Positions 53,974-64,000 of a stretch of 64,000 bases of DNA are shown here, one piece after another (within the stretch, counting starts at the first letter, position 1; each line of letters begins with the position of its first letter). Made by a program: the position numbers and the translations under genes. Source of the stretch: Euwallacea fornicatus (taxonomy: Eukaryota > Arthropoda > Insecta > Coleoptera > Curculionidae). Under the pieces are notes generated by a model. It worked only from the letters and a program-made list of their open reading frames with translations. It did not search any database and was not told where the DNA came from. The stretch is taken from contig NC_089548.1 of assembly GCF_040115645.1 (NCBI RefSeq), forward strand, positions 5,022,001 to 5,086,000, in the 5' to 3' direction.

Positions 53974-56900
53974 CTGAAAATGGAAGAGTGAAATTAGTGA
54001 AATCGGCAACAACTTCTGTTACTCATCCGAGCTGACCAACCGCAGCAACAGGCGAAATTTCAGCTCTACTTAAACACTAGACGGAACATGAAATTTTCTT
54101 TATTTCAAAATCGTAAACTTCGTAAAATTTTAATCAGTTCATTGCTTACTTAAAGTGACTTTGTGGCGCTTTTTTCGTATTTAGTGACACAATTTCAGGC
54201 GAAAGTTTCAAGCTCAGTTAAAGAGAAGTTGCTGTGAGTCGACGGACAACAAACGCTATCGGATCTCTGTTATTTGAAAGTTTGATGGCTCAAGTTGGAT
54301 CCTTTAAACCTAAAGAGTGTAATAAATATTTGAGCGAGTTTATTGAGCGTTTCTGAGACTTTAAATAATGTAAATGTAGACTTTTCATGAATAAGAGATA
54401 CCTACTCAATAGAATGAGTAACTAAGATGGGGGAAAGAAAAGGAAGTTTCGACGTCATGGAAGTTTAAAGTTAATCCTCCGAATCTTCATTTTCAACAGT
54501 TTTAAAGCGAAAGAGTAGAAGAAAAATGGTGATTTTTTGGGATTCGGTGCACATTTCAAACATCCCGATGTAGAAATAATAATTTGCGAATTTCATAATT
54601 TTACAAAAGGCCTTATAATTGTCTACATCACTTAAGTAAATCAAAATCACCGAAAGTAAATGTGTACGTTCGTGGAATCCGTCATCTTACAGGGAAAGAG
54701 TAAATCCAGATTCAGGATTTGGTTTGTTTTTCATCGCGAGTTTTAGAACAACCACGACAATGTAAACCGTTCTCTATAAACTACGAATAGCCTGAATTAA
54801 CCCGACTGCAAAGGAGATTGAAAGAAAATTGGTTTAAACTTCTCCACTTTTGAATTAAACTTTCTCAGTTCATTTACATAAGGACTGTGTAATTCAAGCA
54901 TTGGTAAATAAATGAGGAAAATTAGAGGAACGATTAGAATAACACAGTCTCAGCTATACATATATTGATTGCGTGACATCAGACAACTTTAAGCATACTC
55001 GAAAGTGAACGGGGAGTTGTGAAACAATTTTGTTCATCAGCCTGAAAGTTACATTTATCACGAAAATGACGCATATAGTCAGTACAACCTACACATGCCT
55101 CTGTCGTGAGATTCTCTATCGATTGGTTACATCTCTAAGAGTTTATTAGAAATTTGTTTTATTATTTTAAGTTTGATATTATTCACTCTTATCACAGTTA
55201 AGATTACTCATGGCGCGGCAATTGCTATGGAGAGTGATATATGGCGTGTGGCGCCCTCACATAGAACGGCAGATGGACAAAAGTACAGTGGAAACAGTGG
55301 AAATGTCAAAGTATGCAATGTCCTCGTTTGACAAAACCACCTACACATACACTGGAAAATGTCGAAAAGTTGAAGATAACGCACATGTCAAGTTATGTAG
55401 TCCACCTGTTTGCTTCATAGTTGGTGGGGTGTTGTCACACGTAGCGGAAAATGAGCAAAAGCGACAGGTAGTGGAAATGTCAAATTATGTAATACTCGCG
55501 CTCGATGAGAGCGTTTCCACGTATAGGGCGTTCGGATTTTTAGTGATTTTACAAGAAAATCCCATTTCCCGGCTAGATAGGGAAAAACTCTCACCATTCT
55601 CGAAATAATATTTAATCATTAAAATACGTCGTCGTGTCGAACGTCGGCCCATTTTTCAAAATTGTTTATTGGGACTTTTTAAAATCGAACTCTCAGAAAA
55701 AGTTAATAGTCCCAAAGTAACGAAAAAATGGCGACACATTTAAATTTTACGCTCTTGTAGGGATACCCTTTATATAGCGAAAATACCTAAAAGCGGAACA
55801 GAGAGTACGCTGAAAATCCATTTTAAATCAATCAAACGGAAGTATCACATTATGTTCATGATATTTCCGCTGACTTCCACTTTTAGCCATTTTCCGCAAT
55901 ATATGTGACGGCGACATCATTCTTCCAACCCTTCTCCAGGTCGGGTGTTTTACAGAGGGTTCAAGCTATTCAGAATTATTTTTGTTAATATTCCAATTTG
56001 CAATGGCAGTCTCCTTTCGTAGCGAGTCATTGGATAATCATCGCTTAAATTACTGCATGAGTATTAATATATTAATGTATATTATATTATATATAATTAC
56101 ACTCTATACTAAGTTTTTGATATGTAAACGGCTCTTAGCTAACGGGTCGTCTGATTTTTCTACATATTTTTTTTTCGATATGCAGGGTGCTGGGGATATA
56201 ACTTTCCTAAATTTAACCAATGATTAAGAACACCATTTAGAACAAAAAAGTTAAAATCATATGGCAACAGCATTGCTAAAACCAATTTAAAACTTAATTA
56301 ATAAATAATAATACAAATTAAGCAGTGAAAGTGAACTCAAGCGGCAACGCTGCACTGAACGCGACCGAGGAAGCGACGTTTGTTTTTGTTATGATTGTTT
56401 TTTGCAATTCCTCAACATCTGACAGTCGATGAAACTTCTCGACCCTTTGTTAGTACGCGAATTTATTCGGGCCCGTTAACAGTATCTTCGTACGTGAAAA
56501 TGTACTGTTTACGCGAGTACCGCGAGATGCTTTTAGATTTATTATGGAGAAACGTTACGAAATTCCAAAGAAACTGGACGCGTTTACGTTTATTGTTGGC
56601 CAGAAAGAGAACTTCCAATGGACGGTAGGAATTTTTCATCGTGCACGGGAAAGTTGGTTAAAACGCCGTCGTGAGTGCATTGACTCAAATGGACGTCGTG
56701 GACATTTCGAACATTTACGACTGTGACGTGGGTGGTGTAAAATGTGTAACGTAGCGTGTTACGCTAACGAGAAATTACAACAATAATTTAAAGGTAAGTG
56801 GCTTTTAATAATAATAGAATAAGAAACGCATAATGTTCAAGTTTTAACCGTAAAAACCCATCGAACCCCCCAAAAAAACCGTGTAAAAACGCATGCCTGG

Positions 56901-57277
56901 TCGACGCAGGCATTTAGGGAGGTATTCAAATCAAGTAAACACGACGCGACGTTGCCAATTCTCAAAAGACATTTTTCCGCTTCTGAGGAACTTGGCGGTT
57001 TTGATGACCCTTGTGGCAAAGAACATTTTGGCTCGTAACGATGTTCTTAATCGTTGGTTAAATTTATGAAACTTATGTCCTCGCCATCTGGTAATGTGAT
57101 CTGCACCAAGAAAGTCTGTGACCACTTGGGAGCAAGTCTAAATGTAGTAAAATCAGTGAAATAATTTAGTTTTTAAAAAATAAGGTATATTTTGGAAACT
57201 ACGAAGAACACACTAAATTTTTACATTTACTCATAGTTTCTTTTTAAGATCGAACTGCAAAAATGGGCATATTGAAG
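53974..57277. other. upstream receptor intron, no gene recognised
   Basis: No TM1-TM3 exon could be found. The plus frame 55210-55608 (132 codons) contains two diverged copies of a VVEMSNYVILALDESVSTY-like segment, meaning a ~55-bp DNA repeat rather than a known domain. Its last part overlaps a transposon fragment. Short frames at 55982-56227 and 56395-56726 have no motif. Confidence 0.4.
55540..55605 (+). repeat. partial copy of the 36979-37625 repeat family
   Basis: TTCGGATTTTTAGTG, AGAAAATCCCATTTCCCGGC and TAGATAGGGAAAAACT follow the left arm of the 647-bp element (GGTCGGATTTGGAATG, AGGAAAATCCCATTTCCCGG, CAGATAGAGGAAAACT). Only about 65 bp is kept. Confidence 0.6.
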
Positions 57278-58496
57278 CGCACACGCAATCAGCACCGCCA
57301 AAAAAGTTTTTACACGATTCCCATCTAAGAAAAATGAACGAAATTAGGGCACGAAAAAATTGTTTTTCTATTATTTCGTGCTCTGAGGTTTTTAAGCCAA
57401 GTCGAAACGTTATAAAATTTGTATTAGTTTGAAGCGATTATCAGAAAATATGGATGTTCCCGAAGCAGTGCGCGAAGCAATTGTCAGGCTTTGTTCGGAA
57501 AGAAAATCGTATGGAACAATTAGTGAAATCGTGGCTAAGAATCCTTCGACAGTTTTTGACGTTATCTAAAAGCGCAAAGAGCTCGGTCATGTATCAAACA
57601 GACCTCGTTCCAAAACACCAAGTAAGCTCAACAATATTCACAAGCGTACAATTCTAAAAACTGTTCGTGAAAAGCCCAATTCAAGGGCCAGGAAAATTGT
57701 CGATGGCTTATTAACTGATAATAATGTGAGTGTTATATTCCCCAAACTGTTCGATGTAAACTACATTTAAGTGAATATCATGGTGGTGTTTGCGAAAGAA
57801 TACGTATCTAAAAATCTAACATTTTGAAACACCGTAATTTTTTCTGACAAATCTCGATTTAACGTTCATGGATCCGATGGAAGAAAAAAAATTGCAGAAA
57901 AAAGAACGAGGCGTTAAAACCAATAAATTTAGTGGGAACCGTTAAACATGGCGGAGGCGGTATTATGGTATGGGGGTGCATGAGTGCGGCCGGAGTTGGC
58001 AATTTGCATATCATTAATGGTATAATGGATCCATGTATGTACATTGACGTTCCAAAACTTAATTTAAATGAAAGTGTTGGAAAATTAGATCTGACCGTGT
58101 CGCACCTATTTCGACAAGACAACAACCGAAAACACTGCGCTCTGAAAGATCGAGATTGGCTTCTATATCATGCATCCCGACCACTCAAGACGCCTCCACA
58201 AACCCCAGAATTGAACCCAATTGAATATCTGTGGGACGAGTTCAGACGCAAAACAAGAAAACGATGAGTAAAAAATTAGGGAGGATTGAAATCAGCCCTG
58301 TTGGATGAATGGAAAGAAATTTCGCTAGGAATAACGAGAAATTAGTAAACACCAGGCACTCACGTCTTTTGGAAGTTATCAACAATAAGGGGGTCCTGCT
58401 GACTATTAAAGCAACAATTTTTGTTAGAAAACGTTAAATTAAACAATATTTTTAACGTGTTCAAAAGCTTTTTTGGCGGTGATGATTGTGTTTGCG
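57278..58496 (+). mobile_element. Tc1-like transposon, second family
   Basis: The left end CGCACACGCAATCAGCACCG and the reverse complement of the right end CGCAAACACAATCATCACCG continue through GCCAAAAAAG and TTTT, about 40 bp. TA follows the right end; the left neighbour is AG. 1.22 kb with one transposase pseudogene. Confidence 0.8.
57450..58350 (+). pseudogene. Tc1-like transposase (DD34E), broken
   Basis: ATG 57450 opens MDVPEAVREAIVRLCSERKS, then TISEIVAKNPSTVFDVI (helix-turn-helix) before a stop, and NRPRSKTPSKLNN (GRPR-like linker) in the same frame. Later: FSDKSRFNVHGSDG (first catalytic D), a GIMVWGCMSAAGVG block, FRQDNNRKHCALKDRDWLL (second D) and PELNPIEYLWDEFRRK (third residue E). 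Exactly 34 residues lie between the last two catalytic residues. Several stops and at least two frame changes make it inactive. Confidence 0.85.
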
Positions 58497-58498
58497 TA

Positions 58499-61400
58499 CT
58501 GACATGTCTGTTTTTTCAGATTAATAATTAAAAAAAATTATGTATAAATGTTAAAGTGTCCTTCGTACTTTCCAAAATATATCTTGTTTTTTAAAAACAA
58601 AATTATTTCACTGACATCACTACAGTTAAAGAGTTGCCACGCCAAGCGTTCACACTATTCTTTGGTGCAGTGCATATCATTAAGTCACCGGAACTGTCCA
58701 GTGGCGATTCGTATGGTCGGAAATATCGGACCGGTGAGTTGCGACCAGATGTGCGTACCCCAACTTTTCGGTAAACGTTCGATAATTCCGGATCAAATTC
58801 CGAGCCGGATTTAAGCCGATTCACGTGACCGTCAGGCTGAATCTTGGGAATGTTTGCCTAACATCCACGCAAACCATGGAACTATGGAAGTTTTGAGCTT
58901 CAAAACCACCACCACATTTTCATTACTACCGATTTCTGGATTATTTAATTATTTGGAATCCTCTCAGCCCAGAGTAATCGTAAACCGTATCTGAAGGCCC
59001 GATTATCGAATTAAATCCTACGACAGCCTATTTCACAGCTAAAACTTGTTGAACTGCGAAATAGTTGCCGGAAGTGGCTTGATTCGAAGCTAGAACCAGA
59101 TTATTGCGAAACTTCCAATTTAATTTGGGCGAAACTTGGGCGAAAAACGTGTCACCAGGTGCAAGTTATGTCTTCGTGCTTTGGTGTCGGCGAGCGACCT
59201 CTTCGAATGAATGAATTCGCAGTATCTGCAACGGCGTGTTATTGAAATTCTAATTGCAGTTTTTTTACAGCGATAACTCCAAGTTGGCGGAAGCTACATA
59301 ATCTCTGGAGATTTTACGGAAAATCAATACAATGCAGCTTCATGCTTAAAGTGATATTACCTTGCATTAGCTCCAAATTCCCTGGCATTTACGAAATTTC
59401 GTTACTGCGAGCTGTTGAGCGATATTTGCTCCAAATATTTTCGGCGCTTTCATTTTGTTTGAAATGTAAGGCGGACAGACAGAGTAATCCTAAATTTTCG
59501 TTTTGAAAAATATCAGAAATTATGTCAGTTCGTAGAATTGGGTGATAATCTCTTGGTAGTGCAGAAATAATAGAATTCTATGCTAATTTTACGAGAAGGC
59601 CACAGCTGCTCAAATAGAACTGAAACTGAAATAATATCCATCCAAATTCTAGACGTGAGAGATTCATTTAGTCGGAAATTGCCTGCAATATTCCACTTTG
59701 TTAGTATAATCAAAAATACCGACTTAATGGGGGTTTTCTACATTTACTTTCAAAGAGCTACTCCTGTTTATTTGACTCGACGAGACTCTATTTTTTAACT
59801 TGAGGCACCGCAACAGAGAAATTAAAACTGAAACTTAGCCGGAGAATAGTCGGCAGGGATACTTTTGTTAAGACTGACAGAAGCGACGTTGTACGAACGC
59901 AGAAGAGGCTCTAAAGTGTCTCCCTTTTCAACTTTTCCGACATTGCAAATTTGATATGTAGGCGGCAGTAAAAGTTTTTTTATTGCCTAGGTAGTAAAAG
60001 TGCAAACTTCCAAATGTAAGAAATATGTAAAAATCAGTTGAATAAAGTACTTCGGTTCCCAAGGCGCAAAAGTGATACCGATTAATATGCTTTTTTATTA
60101 GACTTTTTTAATTTCTTATGTGTACTTGGATTTTTTAAACTTTAATGCCTAGGCAGTAAAAGTTTTTACTGGCGCTTATTTAATAATTTTGAAGCGATTT
60201 AAAAACTTTTTAGTGTCCGTGTAATAAAAGTGACATTTTACAGCTTGTTTTATATAAATAATGGAAAACTTCTTCTTTCGATCGGGGACAAAGGGTTTTA
60301 GCAGGTACCGATCGGGGGAAAAATTTTTTGTTCTGCTCGGCGAAACGCAAAGCGTGAGCTTACTTCACAGCTTCACATTTCGCGGCTAATTTGCTGCTTC
60401 TTCGCTTTATTAAACCAACATCTTCGTGTCTGCCGCCATTACAGGACGGACGCATTAGGAAAGGTCGCCGGTTATTCTATTTCTTCACATCCAGACACCA
60501 AGCTGAGCACTGAAACGCTTGTTAGAGCTTACAAAGTGTTTGGACCCACCTTAATCGATTTTTCTTTAGCTGTTTAAAATATTCAGGATCCAAATAAGTA
60601 GAGATTTGCCGAAAACGGTACACTAATAATTTTGAAAATTTTCTGCACATCTTGAGCGAATGGTCACTTTTCGTGGCACTGCTTCCAAGAACTGCATTTA
60701 ACGATAATGAGTTCTTTTCTCTGATATTTTGACATATTGAAAGTTCCCGAGACCGCCGGTGTCAACATAGTGATGAGAAGACTCGTTGATGTTTTTCGTC
60801 GACGTACAATCACTATTGTGTTTGCATAAAAAACATCAAAAAAGTTTACCCAAACAAGGCAAATCCGACATTACTTCAGCGGCGCACAATTTAACACCTT
60901 TCAGCCACTTTAGAGACACGTAGCTGAGTTATTGGTAGCGACCTATTTTGCTGACTTGCTTAATAGAATAATAGAATGCTAATACTTGTAGTCAGAGTAG
61001 TTCATTGCGCTGTGTCCATAATTCAGTTGTTTTCTCTAACACACGTGTGCATTAGGATGAAAGTAAACACGTGTGTTTGCTTTCCTAAGGGGTCGTGGGA
61101 AAACGATGTTTTCCGTTGGGAAAAGTATGATGAAAGTCGCATTTTTTTACATGGTCGTAGAAAAAGCAATTTTTAAACCCGATGCGAGTTTCGCATAAAA
61201 TTCTCTGAAACGTTGCCCGTTTAACCGTCTCTGTATCTATTACGGTTTTCAAGATCCCACTCACTGACATTGAATTTTTAAGGCCAATTTATATGTATGG
61301 CATATTATCAAATAATTTTATCACTTTGTTGGATATTTTCTTGATGAAAGGAAAGGAAAAGTAAGTGAATTGGGAGTTTTGTTCGGTATTTTGAGGGGGT

Positions 61401-64000
61401 GACTGAACAATAAGATTTATATCAATGAACCGAAATGAGGTTTCTAGAATGCTGACGTTGTCTTCTATAGAGGCATTACGGCTGTTGTTGCGATGTGAAC
61501 TGCTTTGTTGGATTGTGTGAAAAATTAATTTGTTCAACGTTTGGGAGGATATGAGTCAGTGATGAGGATGGCTTTCAGTATATCCGGTGTTCGCGATTTT
61601 AGATATTCATGCGGTGAAATTCCCCTATTTTTTAATACTAAGCTTATTTAAAAATATCGGCCGTGACTGTAGTCATAATTCAGCTACCTTCCGGAACTTA
61701 TGAGCCCACTCAGAGCCAAACTATCAAGAAATGGTATGCTGTTTCCTGACATTTTTCCCACAACAAATCGAATGTGGCTGCAATTTATCTGTCGCTCACC
61801 ATGAGCGTGAAAATAAAAATGTTGCTCACAGCGCAAAAATGTCAGTAGGAGTATGAAATGACGTAAATCAACTAAATCAACTTGAACCAAATGGTCGATC
61901 ATTGGACAACTCCGATGTATCCGAGATCACTATACGAAAGCGTTATTTAGTGAAAGTAAATTCGAGTGAAACTTACTAAAACTCGATAAAAACAGTTTTG
62001 CACGTGGCATCTTAACGGATTCTGAGTCCACTTGTGAAGACGGGCTCTTATACTCAGGTGTCTTCTATTGAAGATTTCTTAGAAGCTTCATTTCATGATT
62101 TTGAAACACCTGGTGTTTAGGAAAAAATTATTTGTAAGACTGTTTCTCCAGAAGTCATTGGCAGGGGGTTGTAACGTGCAGACATTAACCGGAAAGGAAT
62201 TCATGTTTGTTGTTGCATTTCTTAGGATCGACTGTCGGGAAATTTTGAACATGTGTCTGAAGGAATTTTTATTACAATTTTCTGACACATCCCAATAGAT
62301 CAGCTGACCATATGAATGTGAAAGTGTCAGCTGGAAGATCTCCTGATTTGACTGCCGTTTGAGCGTCGTTCAACTTCTAAAAAGAATTAGGTGCCAACCC
62401 ACTATCTGCGTGTACTCTTAATGGATATTCTTTATGTCATATGTAGGTGGATTACCGAAGTGAAGGTCAATTGGGAATCCAACGTAAACCATAATTGACC
62501 CTGAAACATTTCATATTCAAATTCCCCCATCGGTTTGCACGATTCCCAGTTTTTGGCGGTAGTGTAAGTGATTTCTGGTGTTTTCACGTAAAACCAAGCC
62601 GCGGGTACTTGCTTAGGGGTGGACACTCGTTAATTAATTTTACCAACTTAAACTACCAGTCTCCCTCTTGAAGCACAGCGACAGGCAGTGGCGTGAAGCG
62701 GAACAAATTACAAAACCCTGTAAGTCAGCACAAATTAAATTATTCCCTTAAATAAACAGAGCTTGAGTGCTTGACTTAATTTCCAGTCGGATACGTTTAT
62801 GTAAGAATCGTTTCAATTTACGTAAATGTCCCAAAACAGAAGGTTTAGCTATCTCATTTTCTTCCTATACAAAACTCAGACATTTGGCCCCTTGCAAGAC
62901 GTCGTATTTCCTCTAATTTCCACCTGAAATAAAGCGTCGCATTTCCCAAAATTTTTTGTTACTTAACTAGAGCGATAAGTAAACGTTACTTTCGGCATAA
63001 ACATCCCTCTAAGGTAGCAGATCCAATTTCAAATTTAAATTGGTCTTATTGTTAAAGAAAATAACCGTTTGCGAGGCCTAATTGCATCCATTTGCCGAAA
63101 CTTTATCCAATTTGCAAGGCTCCGGAGAGGCAAAATTATGTAATAAGGAGCTGCCTTCTAACTTATAGGAGCGCAATTTGATTTGGTGATAAGCTGTTAT
63201 ACAGTAAATTGACCAATTTGTTACTAATTTTTCTATAAAATGCCGGATTGAACTCGGCGCAATCAGCCGGACTCTTGTACAAAACGGAGGCAAATAGAGC
63301 AACAAAGTCACAGCTGGGTCAGTCATTTCGCTTCACATAAAACCGAAACTATTTACTGAAAATCTTCACTAAAATTGTGGAAACCTTATTCCCTCTACCT
63401 GTTACAAAGCAAATGTATTCGCCCTTAATCTTTTTTTTATCTCTTCCCTTCTTTTAACAGCACCCCGGGGTATAACCCTGAAATATTTGCTTCTTGTTAT
63501 GTAAGCTTTTTATTCTGGAAAAGTACGCACAAAGAATATCACTTCCAAAGGTATAGATTCCGTATTGCTCGAGCATTATCTATTTACAAAAAAACTTCTT
63601 TTATTTCTATTGGGAATGCAAATATGTTCGTTGTTTATAACGGTCTAGATATCTGGAGAAATGGCTTCTTGACCAAAATGCCTCTCGGACTAGAGGCCAA
63701 GCGGATCGGTCAAAATATCTTTTTCACGTGCCCATTTGCTCAGAAGATAGGGCAAATTCGCAACCGTCCAAGAATTCGGAATAAATTTCATTCGTCTTCC
63801 AGTGTTGCGCTCAGAATCTCAAAAAAGGATCATTAATCTTTCTACGACTTATCTGGAAGTAACCCGGACTACCCTTCTTCGATTTTCGCACTCAGAATTT
63901 CACAATGTTTTTTCTTCAAAGTTTAGCATCGAAATCGCGACATTTTTCATTTAATTTTCTTGTGAAAAGTTTATTTTTTCCTCCGGCTGTTTGCGCATAA
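58499..64000. other. right flank, no gene recognised
   Basis: No receptor exon, domain or complete transposon seen. Items of note are a cluster of AGTAAAAGT motifs at 59965-60230 and a pair of CACGTG palindromes in inverted context near 61040-61080 (ACACACGTGTG and ACACGTGTGTTT). A CAGTGGCGTG near 62686 resembles a hAT-type end. The short frames in this region show no motif. Confidence 0.4.
59965..60230 (+). repeat. recurring AGTAAAAGT motif cluster
   Basis: Four similar words lie in the same orientation: GGCAGTAAAAGTTTTT near 59966, CCTAGGTAGTAAAAGTGC near 59988, CCTAGGCAGTAAAAGTTTTT near 60148 and GTGTAATAAAAGTGAC near 60220. Two are preceded by CCTAGG. It may be the decayed end region of a mobile element or simple internal repetition. 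Confidence 0.5.

Noticed and set aside
53974..64000. Search for receptor exons with TM1-TM3
   Set aside because: No minus-strand segment reads like the expected TM2/TM3 sequence with a donor after the DR of DRY; they probably lie beyond the window.

Overview
The window looks like nuclear DNA from an insect. The evidence is GT-AG spliced genes, a D2-like dopamine receptor with insect-type sequence, arthropod initiator motifs (TCAGTT) and dense decayed Tc1/mariner DNA transposons. A beetle would fit, but nothing here fixes the order. Protein-coding sequence is a few percent of the 64 kb. I saw no bacterial operon, CRISPR array, rRNA, convincing tRNA or viral gene.

Left part (1-12.9 kb): a mariner remnant split by a second transposon (1272-2812), a Tc1-like element with long inverted ends (6716-8095), an intronless bZIP transcription-factor gene (9354-9809, +), a degenerate tandem repeat (10.3-10.76 kb), and a compact three-exon gene on the minus strand (11075-11590). 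That gene encodes a secreted, dibasic-cleaved Gly/Tyr/His-rich peptide and has its own TATA box and initiator.

Middle (12.9-26 kb): two long-inverted-repeat elements (12969-13733 and 21457-22161) and a five-exon D-amino-acid/D-aspartate oxidase gene (22395-23981, +) ending in the peroxisomal signal SKL. The stretch 13.7-21.4 kb shows no convincing gene.

Right part (26-64 kb): a D2-like dopamine receptor gene on the minus strand. Five coding exons (53973-53721, 44177-43912, 33926-33741, 29984-29800, 26251-26037) join in frame and cover the end of TM3 to the stop codon. The exons for TM1-3 and the promoter lie beyond the right edge of the window. Its 3.5-10 kb introns hold mariners, Tc1 pieces, short inverted-repeat elements and a small tandem array. 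From 54 kb to the end there is one more Tc1-like element (57278-58496) and otherwise unassigned sequence.

A recurring theme is the terminal motif CAGGGTG/CACCCTG next to TA. It bounds at least eight different elements here, most without coding capacity. I found no convincing new multi-gene system. The least ordinary items are the Gly/Tyr-rich peptide precursor, the long-inverted-repeat families, the tandem array split by a transposon, and three strong palindromes.
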